NCBI GenBank assembly: GCA_014905825.1
Contig: JACGCN010000001.1
Coordinates: 4,526,001-4,590,000 of the forward strand
Length of the DNA stretch: 64,000 nt
Reading direction: 5' to 3'
Source: Lyophyllum atratum
Taxonomy: Eukaryota > Basidiomycota > Agaricomycetes > Agaricales > Lyophyllaceae
Below, piece by piece: positions 11,423-21,920 of this stretch (within the stretch, counting starts at the first letter, position 1; each line of letters begins with the position of its first letter). The notes under the pieces are model-generated. The model saw only the letters and a program-made list of their open reading frames with translations, did no database searches and had not been told where the DNA came from. A program made the translations under genes and the position numbers.

Positions 11423-12674
11423 TTAAACTTCCTCCTCGGAATCTCTGCGATAGATCTGGCCGGGTTTGAGCTCGAGATTACTGCCGTTCCGGGTCTTCAA
11501 GATTATATCGTCGCCGCTGGCTCCCAAGACAGTGCGGCCGCCAGTGCCAGAAGTTACAACGGAGGGTCTGATGCTCGTCAGCTCTGTCGTGTTCCGGGAC
11601 CAGGCATCGCCTGTTGAGACTCGATAGGCTATCAGGACTGGTGCGAGGACCTGCATAAGGGTGAGATTCACATGCTGGCTACTAAAGGAGAAGCTGATCA
11701 TACCGTCATTACACCGTAGAGGTTCTCAATTGCTATGGAAGATGCGATGTTTGTATGCAGAGTGATTATGAGGGCGATTCCCGTAATCGCAGACAGAGCA
11801 GCAGACTCGACTATCATTGCCGAAATAGAGACGTAGCGTTTGGGAAATTTGGACTGGTCGATGGTTGCCATGCGCGCACAGTACAGAATTCGTCCGACGA
11901 TAAGGAGGGTGAGCAGGACGTTCAACCCGATGGACAACGAGAAGTAGACAGTGCTGACAGGCAAGTTGTTGCCAACATTGAGCAGCCCCGCATGCCCGGA
12001 TAGCTGAATTAGCAAGATCAGGTTGAAAGCTAAAGGGAGGCGAGTCAACTAAGGTCAAATGGAATAGAGGGGCGTGAACTTCACACCTAATGAAGCCAAG
12101 AACAACATGCAGGGAAAAACAAAGAGTGTGTAACGAAAATTGTAAACGACCAGGAATCGATATAACTATTGGAGAGATTAGCTATCGGAACAACTTCCTA
12201 AGGAGAGGTACGTACAAGTACAACATCTTGCAACCAGTTGCAGACAGAAAAGGAGGCGAGACTCGCATACGCCGGAGCAATGTTACTATGCGTTATCTGA
12301 TAGGCTATTGGACCGCCAGGCGTGTCCCGATGGTACACGAAGGCCAGAACGCCGAACTGGATGTTGCAGAGGACCGCGATAAAGAGGGCAATTTGCTGAA
12401 CGGTCAAGAACCCCATCAACTTCCATGATGACCGAGAATTCCTTGTCGAGCCCCGGAGGAAGAGATTGCGCATGGTCAGGCAATAGAGAAGGGCGGTAAT
12501 TCCTGTAGTGATCAGATCACTAAATGATCAGTGAATGATAAAAGACTCGAAGAGGAACTGAAGCGCACCGTAGAATATGCTTTCAAAGGCAATTCCTACG
12601 AACACGCCATTCTCTTCATGAACAAAGGGCGAGGGCCCCGCCGGAGCTGGAGGAGGGGTGGTGGGCTGAGACAT
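11423..12674 (-). CDS. multi-pass (about 7TM) membrane protein, unknown function
   Basis: Basidiomycete-type integral membrane protein. The proline-rich N-terminus MSQPTTPPPAPAGPSP is followed by a helix that splices as FYG|ITALLYCL (donor in 12600s, acceptor at about 12500). Further hydrophobic helices include VQQIALFIAVLCNIQFGVLA, LPLAFNLILLIQLSGHAG, GLNVLLTLLIVGRIL, AALSAITGIALIITL and LMQVLAPVLIAYRV. The C-terminal tail is hydrophilic, begins AWSRNTTE and ends in acidic residues, so it is probably cytosolic. I recognise the layout from unnamed Agaricomycete 7TM families but cannot give a ligand. It lies between a UstYa gene and an MFS gene in the accessory block. Confidence 0.7.
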
Positions 12675-13739
12675 CCTAGCCTAAATCCGAACGAGGTGAC
12701 TGTGGATCGGAGCCTTTGATGATATAGATGCTGTATCGTATCATCATATATAGTTTCCTGTCCCATCGGAAGACTGTCCACGAAAAATATGCTTTCTGTC
12801 CCCATCACGGTAATCACCTCAGGCTTAGTACGGACGGAAACTTGATGTCGAGAATTACGCCATGAGGCACCTTATGAATAAGATCGCATCGATTCTGAGC
12901 CATCATGTGCTGCTGCTCAGGCGCCTGCCAAGAAAGGCTTTCTTCAACTTACGGCCACGATTTTATTTTGTCCTATCTGGAACAGCTTCTTTTCCCGCCA
13001 GCTAACCAACATGTTCACAGGCGTCGTCTGATCAGACGAATATCGAGAAGACACTTCCATTCCCACAGATAACGGATACCTTCGGATCGGGACGAGGGCT
13101 TTAGGCGACAGAGAAGCTGAGATCCTACATGAACCCCAGGTTTCCCCGCTGTTGTTGATTACACCGCGTTACCTCCTCAACCAATCAATCGGTAGTAGAT
13201 GACACCTGTGACGCCTCCAAAAGTTCCTGTACAGTGACACAATCCGGTGATACGAGAATCGAGAAATGAAGAGGGGCATGATTTATGGGTGACATTTGAT
13301 TTCCTTGAAGCCCGAGGTGGAGGTCTAAAATTGTACATTTGAGACGCCGGGTTGATGGAACAGAGGTTTATCATGGAACGGTCTACAAATTGATACTGAC
13401 GAAATATCTCCCCCGACGGTCATATGAAATCATCAGCATCAGTTCTTCCGTTTTGTTTCTTCCGTTTTGTTGCGTGAGATTGAGTGATATGTGTAGACAA
13501 AAGAATTTTGATGCTTGTAAGATGCGTTCACTCGCATCAGGTCAATTCGATCAAGCGACGAGGCCGAACTCTTCAGCCACGGACTGCAGCGGAGATGAGA
13601 GACACTGCTTTGGCGCACGAGGGGAGCCGTGCATGGAGGGCTCTCTTATGGCGGGACAGTTTATCGTGCCGTTAATTCGTGAGCTGGGCCTATGGAGATC
13701 TATTCGACAGTATCATACTACGCAATATTGACAGCCGCG
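12675..13739. other. intergenic
   Basis: About 1 kb between the 3' end of the MFS gene and the 5' end of the 7TM gene. The open frame at 13339-13731 lacks family features and splice support. Nothing else seen. Confidence 0.4.
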
Positions 13740-15844
13740 TTACTCCTCTGTGGCTTCTGCCTTGGCTTGCTCATTCAAGCCATACCGCTCATCCGCTACC
13801 GTTTGCATCGGCACCTCTTTCATCAACAGTGTGCTCAATAGCCCCAAGCCAGATATCCCTAGCAGGACTTGCCACAGCACTACCAAGGAACCCGAAAATG
13901 CGTCTCGCACTTGACTCCTCAGAGGTTCTGCGAGTGTCGATATTTGGGGGATGGCGCCGTAAGATAGTTCCAGTCCCTGGGGTAGCGATTGAATGAAGGC
14001 CTCTGGAAGTTTCACCTTGAGTTGATTTTCAAGAACCGTTGAGCCTATGGTTATCCCCCATGCCTGTATACAGGACGTTGGTATCTTCTGGAATGAATAA
14101 AGAGCAGGAAAGGGAACTGACCGAGAGGAATGATCGAATGAAGATGAAGAGTCCCAACGCGCTTCCATTATCGGTCACTGGAAGAGGAGCTAGGATAGGG
14201 AATGTCGTCACCACGTACTGCACGGTAGCCTCCGTTAAAGCTCTCCCAGGTGATCTGTAAATATAGACGAACCAGCATCCCAAATCCAATCCCCGCTATA
14301 AACTCGAATCCGACCCAATTCCTCACCGCACTGTCAACATGAAGGGTAGTTTGCAAGCCTAATCCGACGAGGACGAATCCCCATGCGATGACATTCTGTA
14401 TGCGATAGCGATTGAACTTGGAGGTAGTTGCTCCTATGAATATTGCAGCTGGTGCAACGGAGAAGCTGTATGGAAGAAGGTCGACGCCGCTGCGGATGGG
14501 CGAGTGGCCTTTACAGGCTTGAAAATAGACCGGAATATAGACTGCGGATGGCGAGTCAGCCGTCCAGTTACAATAGCAAGGGTAGCAAGGATAGAAGCTA
14601 ACTCACAAAAGGCGGCAGATACCAATATTCCATGGACAGCTGTAGCGATGTACCTGTCATGCAATAAGTGAGCACATGGTCGAATACTAGTCACGGATTG
14701 CTCACCCGCTGACGCTTGTCCGGTTTCTGAGAAGCCTAAGCGGCATAGTGGGTTCGACTGGCACGAATGCTTCGTAGACGACGAAACCTGCTATGCCCGC
14801 GAGGCCAAGGATGAGAGGGACGAGGACACTGGCCGAAGACCATGGGGATCGTACGCCTCCCCATGTCAACCCCAAGAGTACGGAGGTCGTCGAGGCGGTT
14901 ATGATGACATTTCCGCTGAACGCATCGTGAGCCTTCGCACGAAGTCTATAAAAGTTCGGTGCTCACATCCAGTCGATTCTTGCCAGTTTCTGGGACAGAT
15001 TGCTTTTGGGGACCCTGAGATCCAAGCAGAAAATGCAGGCGACAAATGCAATGCCGGTGAGAGGAAGATTCAAATCTGCAGTACTGGCTTAGGATTAAGA
15101 GTGCAAAAATAGGTGGGAAGTGTCTCACAAAATAACCCTCTCCACGTCCAGTCTTTTCTTGAAGCGAAGGCCCCTCCCTGTGCAGCACCATGAGGAGAAA
15201 TCGACAAGTAGTGGCGTGAAGTACTCACTACAGGCGGGCCTAAAGTACATGCAATGGACCAGACCGAACCAATCATGCCCTGATACATCCCTCGCTCCTG
15301 AAGCGGAACGAGATCAGAAAGGATGATCTCTGTTAGCGCGAGAATGCCGCCTGCTCCGGCTCCCTGAACGGCTGATAAATCTCGGATGAGACGAGCGCTA
15401 ATTAACATTCTAGGACGCGAAACTCACCACGTCCACCGATGAGCATGTCCATTGACTGGGCGGCTCCACACAACGCACTTCCAAGAGCAAAAAGTAGGAT
15501 GCAAGTCAACAAAATAGGTCGTCGACCGAATATGTTGGCCAAGTGCGCCGACATAGGAATCGCAGCCACCGACGCGAGTGTGTATCCGGATCCTATCCAG
15601 ACAAATTCAGTACCATGAAGATCCGCTACGATTGTGGGCAGGGCTGTCGCGACGGATGTCTATACATCTAGGTTAGAAAAACGTGACGTATCTCCGAGGT
15701 AGTTCGACTCACTGTATCGAAAGCCGCTAAGAAAGTTGACAACATGATGCAGAGCATGGCTAGCCAGAATCGCGTGCCCTTAGCTGGAGTCTGAGCCGCA
15801 ATGCCTTCATTTTCTGTGGTCTCCTTAGGCGGTGTATATGACAT
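13740..15844 (-). CDS. MFS transporter, DHA2 (14-TMS drug/toxin efflux) type
   Basis: Proton-coupled exporter in the plasma membrane. It starts MSYTPPKETTENEG, a short hydrophilic tail, followed by TM1 FWLAMLCIMLSTFLAAFDT. The TM2-3 loop has GRRPILL, the family's basic loop motif. The DHA2 signature QGAGAGGILALTEIILSDLV + PLQERG is at about 15280-15370. The C-terminal half has the expected last two helices (SLVVLWQVLLGISGLGLLST) and an acidic tail ending EATEE. About eight exons. DHA2 exporters often sit in fungal secondary-metabolite clusters; with a P450 and UstYa genes nearby, export of a cluster product is a reasonable inference. Start is the first in-frame ATG. Confidence 0.85.
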
Positions 15845-16267
15845 GCTTTCGACGGGCTCACGACGAGGGTTGAGGACAAGGTATACAGGCCGAGCATTTC
15901 AAGGAACGGCATCTAAGGACCTACACGTGAGTAAAAGAAGCGAAACGATTCTGTGAGTCGACATGGAAGCTATGCCGGGACCCCTGGCATTCCAGCGCAG
16001 TTTTGTGATGCTGTACGCACGCCTGAGGCTCTGCACATAGGTGAATTTCATCAGAAAGCGGCAGAGTGTGTTGATCGGATGTTGATCGACTCAGCATATG
16101 GGCGTCCGGACGGTGTCGGGAATGGAGGACTGCTAAGATAATCAACGTACGTGTGCATTTCTTCCCAGTTCGCCAGGTTTTGCTATACTACCAAAGTCGC
16201 TGCCAGCCGAATAGAAGTCAGAATGTTGCCCCGGCTTCGACGTCTCTGTATGTGGGTGGCAGCTGAC
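15845..16267. other. intergenic, ends in hAT-like target site
   Basis: Upstream region of the MFS gene. Its last 8 bases (16260-16267, cagctgac) are the left copy of the target-site duplication of the element that follows. No gene. Confidence 0.5.
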
Positions 16268-16300
16268 AGGACCCGTGAAGCTCCCCTATGTGTTTGTCCG
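16268..16300 (+). repeat. left terminal inverted repeat of the MITE
   Basis: Begins aggacccgtgaagctcccct and ends tttgtccg. It matches the reverse complement of 16684-16716 at 32 of 33 positions. Confidence 0.9.
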
Positions 16301-16683
16301 GAAAATTGCGTATTTTAGGGCCCAAAAAGGGCTATTTTCCTGTCCGTGGATAGCGTATTTTAGACCACGAGGAGCAGATCCTTGTCCGTCGATTGCGTAT
16401 TTCAGGCGAGACCGGAAGAAATTTTTTTCGTGGAAGGTAAAATTGGAGAGATATTTAAGATGATTGTGACTAAAATCGGATGAGAACAAGTAGCGCGCGT
16501 AGTAAATCAGGAGCGATGGGACAAAGCAGTTTGTAGGTGCAGAGCTTTTTAGGACGTCTAGAAACTCGTCTTCTTGCCTTTTTTGGCACGCTTTTGATAA
16601 TTACGTAATCCAATCCTTGTCCGACATTGCGTATTTTAGACCTCAAATATTGCGTATTTCAGACCGAAATTTGGACTTTTTCG

Positions 16684-16716
16684 CGGACAAACCCATAGGG
16701 GAGCTTCACGGGTCCT
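16684..16716 (-). repeat. right terminal inverted repeat of the MITE
   Basis: Reverse complement of the left repeat, with one mismatch (g for t in atg[t/g]gttt). Confidence 0.9.
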
Positions 16717-17108
16717 CAGCTGACCCGCAGTTGACCGGCGTCATCATGTTTGTTATCATGTTTGTTATCATCACAATGCACATGGCAGTTCCCGAGGTTT
16801 CTTTGATCGATTCTTACTAGAACTTTTGGACGGCATAGGACGGCGAAGGCGACTTGATCCTCCCAAACGGAAGGCAGATATGCCGCCCGCTTGACGGTCC
16901 ATCACAGTACCGAAACTTGATATCATTGACTTGTGCATTGCGGATCCCATCAAATGAAAGCTTATGTCGAACAGATAATCAGATGAACTCGTATAGTATG
17001 GTTTATGTTTATGTTACTAACTATGGAGGCTATTGCGCTGGTTGAGAGGAAGAACCGGCCAAGATGGAATCATACCGCGAGGTTTCATCACAGCGGTGCT
17101 CGCCAGCC

Positions 17109-17114
17109 TATAAG
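17109..17114 (+). promoter_or_regulatory. TATA box of the 42-aa peptide gene
   Basis: TATAAG 80 bp upstream of the ATG at 17194, followed by a pyrimidine/CAA-rich leader (acccaattcaacctaacc) typical of highly expressed fungal genes. Confidence 0.5.
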
Positions 17115-17193
17115 AATCTTCAAAGCAAAGCTGTCATCTTCATTTCGCAAAAGCCGACCATACCCAATTCAACCTAACCAACCGAACTCGAAG

Positions 17194-17382
17194 ATGCGCT
17201 TTTTCGTCTCCTTGATCGTCCTCGCGTCTTTCGTCGCCTTCACCGTCGCCGCCCCCATGCCCGACGACGGAGGTAACGCTCGTACCTCCTTCGTTGATTG
17301 ACGACTTACTTAATCTGCGTCGTCTCTTTTAGAATTCGTGGACCCTGATAGCACGCAGCAAGATGCTCCTCACTGGTTCTAA
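17194..17382 (+). CDS. small secreted peptide precursor (42 aa)
   Basis: Two exons (17194-17272, 17333-17382) join in frame to 42 aa. Residues 1-20 are a clear secretion signal (MRFFVSLIVLASFVAFTVAA). The mature part is only about 22 residues, acidic, and ends QQDAPHWF. There is no CaaX box, so it is not a standard mating pheromone. There is no Kex2 KR site and no repeated core, so it is not a typical ustiloxin-type precursor either. TATA box and leader support transcription. It lies 2 kb from a UstYa gene; a role as a small modified peptide is speculation. It could equally be a secreted signalling or antimicrobial peptide. Confidence 0.65.
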
Positions 17383-19089
17383 GCGTTAGCCATGTTGGTC
17401 GTAAGTCGGGTTTTCGCCTGAAGGGATCGTTGCCTCACCCTGCTATCCACTTTACAGGTGGCAAATATCAGTATATTGGTCTTGAGGGAAAAATTATCTT
17501 TTGGGTTGTTTTTTTTCCCGTCGAAACATATTGTGTATTGAATAAGGCGAAGAACATTACTTGATAGAGTTGATCTGAGGCACAGTACAGTAAAAAGAAG
17601 GAACCAGTTCGAAGAATGAAGACAGCAATCTCACCCAAGTAGTCGTATCCCAGTCCACGATTACCATCGCGTCGCTAATAAAACAGTATCTATGTATGTG
17701 AGTGACATCCGTCCAGTGAAAGGAGAAATGCTCGTAAGGACGGCTAGACAGGTACTTACAAGACGCGACAAGAGAGAAGCACAGGTCATCCAGCACCCTC
17801 GCTAAATGGAGTAACACGGTCGTAAACGGTCGGGGGAAACAACTCAGAAAGAACTGGTGATACGTTGACCTGGCCGAGCGGGTTCCAAGGTGATAAAGGG
17901 AATATTCACTGAGGCATATCGCAGTCAGGGATTTCTGGAATGACAGCGCTCGTGACGGCTTACGAGAACTTGGAACAGATGTCAAGCATGTCATTCTGCA
18001 AAAACCACTAGTTCGCATGGAAGTTGTAATGGCGCGTCGCATGACTCTATGAGCGTAACCGAAGGAGGTTGAACGTTGAAATTTTGGAAGTTGAATGTCA
18101 ACATGGTAGACGCGACCGCGACGGTTCCAAAATTTCCCACGCAACGTTGCGCGTTAACAACACAACGGCAAGTCATAACAGGTCACAACAATGGTCTACT
18201 GGCTTCCACCGCGGCCGCTGCAGATGACAATGTGGACTGAAGCAACTCATCATGCACATCCAAATGCGACATCTCATGTAAACCATTCTCCGAAACATCA
18301 GTGTCATGTATCGGGAAGGCGCCGCTGTCAATATTACAGGAGGCCAACAGCGATACCTTGGGCCACGATGCATCGTTCGGGGTTTGCCATGGACGAAGTA
18401 GCCGGTTAGAGCCCGATGCCAGGAAGACGGTTGAGAAAAAGGGTTCTGATTCAATGATCGTAGGTTCTATTGTCTCGACGCCTTGTAGACTGATTTGAAT
18501 CATACGAAACAGTGGCGCTTTTACCATCTTCTGATTTTCGGGCTCGAACGGCGAGATGCTACACTCAAATCTGATGGAAGTCTCTGCCCGGCGAGCATTG
18601 TGACCAAGCAGGACTCCCAAACGCAGCCATTCGCTCGGCGGTTTACCGCCTCCAGTTAGAGATCTTGGCGCCAAGGATCTTCCCCTCAGGCCTTCGACGC
18701 TGGCAACTATACGTGCTATCGTGAACGCGACATCGACATACCATCATCTGTGGATCCTTGCACCGTTCATAAACATAGCTCACTGGATTGGAGTCAACAT
18801 GCCAGAGATTCCCTATATCTATCTATATTCTTACCTCCATTTCATAATTCGAACACGACCCAAGAAACTTTGCCCAACGTCGGATGAGCCACACCTTTAT
18901 ACTTCTCCCCAGCGCTTTACAACATCCCAGGCCTTGCACTACACCGCGCTACATCAAGGATTAATCCGCCTGACCACCCAATGCGCACTAATCTACCTGG
19001 CTGGGTGAATCGAGGTCCCTAGAGCTTTCTCTTGAATCACTCTACTTGCACCTGTTCAGTATGAAGTTCCACAACGAATTCGCTGGGGA
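17383..19089. other. unassigned 1.7 kb between peptide gene and UstYa copy 2
   Basis: Open frames exist on the - strand at 17557-18144 (195 codons) and 18183-18674 (163 codons). Neither shows a domain, signal peptide or hydrophobic pattern I recognise, and no splice model joins them convincingly. They may be exons of a decayed gene. I do not call a gene. Confidence 0.35.
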
Positions 19090-19727
19090 TTACTCACGAG
19101 TCCAGGTGCCATTCACGACTTTGTGTTCGTGGAAGGCGAGGTAGTTGCGGGAGAGGAAATCGTATAGAGTATTCCAGTTGGAACACCGTCTAATGAACGA
19201 AGGCGCGCATCCTTGGCTCTTCAGCATCGAGACCTTGACAACGGGCTCCTCCGTGGCGTCCGCAGAACACTGGGTGAACATTCGCAAATAATTCAAGCAG
19301 TGTCCTACATGTCCATCCAGCATCGGTGTTTGAACTGTCTCGTTCAACGCCCCACTGAGAGCGGACATGCAATGCAGCTCGTGGAACATCGAGACCGCGA
19401 AGACGCGACGATCTGGTCCAAGACGAACAAAGCCTCCATTGCGCGTGCCCGTGGACTTGTTCCAGATTTCCCCCGCGACGGAGGTGTTGAGGGCGTAGCG
19501 AACTGAACAGTCGAATGTGGCTTGTACCTGGTCGAGCTGCACTGGCAGCTTCACGGGGTAGTCTTTGTCAATGTAACCTGCCAGCGTTCGAGTGAGGAGA
19601 GAGATGAGAATTAGTTTCAATGCAGCATACTGTATTTCGTCTTCCCAATACTACACAACGAGGTACGCGAGATGATGAAAGCGATATTGAGAAATAGGAT
19701 GGTGGCCCATCCTCGCTGAGAGAGCAT
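19090..19727 (-). CDS. UstYa-like (DUF3328) oxidase, copy 2
   Basis: Paralogue of the gene at 9354-9987, and most of the sequence aligns without gaps. Two exons (19727-19631, 19577-19090; 53-bp intron) give 194 aa, the same length as copy 1. The signal anchor ILFLNIAFIISRTSL is nearly identical. Both metal motifs are intact: HELHC and HVGHCLNYLR; the conserved CAPSFIRRCSNW follows. UstYa-type enzymes often work in pairs (UstYa/UstYb) on one peptide, and two full-length paralogues here fit that. As in copy 1, the stop codon overlaps a GTGAGTAA donor, so the true C-terminus may be longer. Confidence 0.85.
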
Positions 19728-20040
19728 GATTTCTGGATAACGGGGAAGTTGCGAAGTCAAACTTGTAGTGATGCGAGCGGACTGGTGCTATGGGATGGTC
19801 TTATCTTGCATCAGGACAGAATTATTCACGATCAGCCAGCGCTTCGGTCGTAACAGTTGGTCAAAAGCTGTGAGTATCAACGATGCTTCGAATCTTGATT
19901 CGAATATATTCCGGTTGGACGATGTTGCTATATACAGAAGGCTGTCTTCGATCAGCTTGGACAGATCTCACCGCAGTCTACTATCCTACTATCTGTTAAA
20001 CAGTCGCTATCAATCAGTATTGTTAGTATTTTTGATATGT

Positions 20041-20200
20041 TAGATGGATGAAATGAGGGTGCATCTGTACTTACAGAGTACTCTGCGGTATGCTCTAATC
20101 TTTCTCACACGCGTCCCGACATCAACGCATTCCAGTCCCTACACACATGCTCTCATAGGAAACCCATTGCGTGCGGAGGCTTGTAAATCCCACAACATGC
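20041..20200 (-). pseudogene. fragment of the UstYa copy 3 C-terminus
   Basis: Read on - it gives KPPHAMGFL, a stop, then EHVCRDWNALMSGRV and a stop. This matches the intact C-terminus KPPHVIGLP-GEYVCRDWNALMPGRT of the gene at 20589-21146. The in-frame stop and missing 5' part show it is dead. Confidence 0.75.
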
Positions 20201-20249
20201 GACATCACTGTACGCACGAATAGAATCATCCGCGAACAGTCGGGACCCC

Positions 20250-20459
20250 AGGCGTCCGTCGAAAGCCGTGAATGATGCTTCGAATGTTTTCTCGGGTTGA
20301 CGTGTTGTTAAGTATATATAGAATGCTATCGAGACCGCGAAGACGCGATAATCTGGAGGCGTCCGTCGAAAGCCGTGAATGATGCTTCGAATGTTCTCTC
20401 GGGTTGACGTGTTGCTATATTTAGAATGCTATCGAGACCGCGAGGACGCGATAATCTGG
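20250..20459. repeat. tandem repeat, two units of 107 and 103 bp
   Basis: Unit 1 is 20250-20356 and unit 2 is 20357-20459; both start aggcgtccgtcgaaagccgt and end gataatctgg, with few differences. The end of each unit (atcgagaccgcgaagacgcg) is the antisense of UstYa copy 2 codons GPDRRVFAVSM at about 19388-19420, so the repeat carries a captured gene piece. Confidence 0.85.
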
Positions 20460-20588
20460 TCCGAGACGAAGGAAGACTCCACTCGCTTCCAATAAGTATC
20501 GTAGTATTTGTGATACGTTAGACGGATGAAATGATGGTGCATCAAGGTATTGACAAAACACTCGGAGTACTCTATGCTTTGATCTTTC

Positions 20589-21146
20589 TCATGTGCGTCC
20601 TGGCATCAACGCATTCCAGTCCCTACACACATACTCTCCCGGCAAACCGATTACGTGCGGAGGCTTGGAAAAGCCCACAGTCTCTAGCCGGGTATCAGCG
20701 GAACATAGGATCGACTGATGGATATACTCCATGCAGTGTTGCGCCATTTCGGGGGTTGCGTGGTATAGGTACTCCTGGCGGATGACGGCGAGGCATTGGA
20801 GTTGGTGGATCATGGCGATGGAAGAAAACTCTCCATCTTCACCGACGGGTGGAGCGAGGCCTTTCCATTCCTCATCCGCGGTGCTTCCTCTCATCTGGTA
20901 GTGTTGGGAGTTGTCGATCCACACACCTACTTTGCGGAATTTTTGGGTAGATGCTTTAGCCCGCAACTCTGGGAGGCAGCTTCAGACTAACCCAATGCAA
21001 TCTCATGAAAACTACTCACCAGGCGTAAATGGAGTACGCGGCCGACTGTTTGTCAATAACATGGACAAGACGACGATTGCCATGAGTGCGGCAAGACCGC
21101 CGAATTTGAAGCGATGGCTAGAGGGGCTGCACAAGGTGGACTGCAT
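20589..21146 (-). CDS. UstYa-like (DUF3328) protein, copy 3, divergent
   Basis: Two exons (21146-21020, 20968-20589; 51-bp intron) give 168 aa. N-terminal membrane anchor at residues about 16-32 (GLAALMAIVVLSMLL). The DUF3328 core has the EEWKGLAPP block, then HQLQC, where the family has HxxHC, then HCMEYIHQ and the C-terminal YVCRDWNAL block. The second His of the first motif is replaced by Gln, so metal binding may be altered. It is a different UstYa subfamily from copies 1 and 2. Orientation is the same as copy 2. Start chosen by the anchor and frame. It may be a UstYb-like partner or an inactive relative. Confidence 0.8.
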
Positions 21147-21920
21147 AGTGTTCTTAGGCCTTGGGTGGATCTGCATAATTCCTATCCGATCTTAAATGGT
21201 ATCCTATGTCTGCGGCCATCTTATAATATTATTTGCATAGCCGATCAAGCCATCCCCAGTTCTCTTCGATAAGTTAAATGGAAATCTGATGTGTCCATAT
21301 GCTCAGCCGCATAGCTACATAATCCGAGCTGTCCGTGTACGGCTTGTCTACAGAACGGAATCGACCATTTCAGAAGCGTGTCGTACTAATCATACCCTTA
21401 ACTGCACGAGCGGTGATGATATCGTGTTTCAATCAAAGATTTGATTCCTGTGCTGATACCGGGTACCGTACGCTCGGTGTGACAGCGATTTAGAATCCAT
21501 ATCCGGCTCCCAACTCATGTATTTCCTCGTATGAGTCCAACGAGTAGTAGCTTGGCACAGAACCGTCATACCTCTGCTCCCACGGTCGAACTGGCAATTC
21601 TTCGGTATTAGGATTGGCCGTTAGTGCTTTCCTATATCTTGCATGGTATCTAATGGCTCCATAGGTCCTTTATTTCATGGCCTGCACGGTCAGTCGAGAC
21701 CATAATAGCAGTGCCCTGTACGTAGCAGAAATCAGCCACCCAAATGCCATGTTGCAATCAAGAATCTGATCTCGATGCAAATACGGGATGCCATCTGTTT
21801 GCGGAGTATAACGGAGACCCCGAATCCATAGGTATCCCCTGCCCATATATATCTTCTCATATCAGTGCCGTGATCAAGACCTGGCCATACCTTTCCTCAC
21901 ATACAGTGACGTCCTTGAAT
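21147..21920. other. intergenic, divergent promoters
   Basis: About 770 bp between copy 3 (-) and the next gene (+). No gene seen; ATG-poor and without splice-supported frames. Confidence 0.4.

Larger units (their letters stand above)
16268..16716. mobile_element. non-autonomous hAT-like MITE (449 bp)
   Basis: The ends are terminal inverted repeats of 33 bp (16268-16300 and 16684-16716) with one mismatch. The flanking bases cagctgac at 16260-16267 and 16717-16724 are an exact 8-bp target-site duplication, the size made by hAT transposases. The element has no transposase frame. Inside are at least five copies of a subterminal motif, gcgtatttTag/gcgtatttCag, several preceded by tgtccg, clustered near both ends. 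This fits the subterminal transposase-binding repeats of hAT elements. The near-perfect TIR and TSD suggest a fairly recent insertion. Confidence 0.88.
19728..20588. other. duplication debris of the UstYa region
   Basis: No intact gene. The stretch is built of degraded copies of neighbouring sequence: about 19860-20200 resembles about 20260-20690, including pieces of UstYa coding sequence (see the separate entries). Likely the product of repeated unequal duplication. Confidence 0.6.

Noticed and set aside
11423..12674. STE3-type pheromone receptor
   Set aside because: Seven helices are plausible but none of the STE3 signature regions are visible; kept as an unknown 7TM protein.
17194..17382. 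Mating pheromone precursor
   Set aside because: It ends HWF and has no CaaX motif, and no STE3-type receptor is identifiable next to it.
17557..18144. 195-codon open frame on -
   Set aside because: No domain, signal peptide or splice partner; looks like chance openness. Left as unassigned region.
20250..20459. CRISPR-like or satellite array
   Set aside because: Only two long units without spacers, and the sequence derives from a neighbouring gene.
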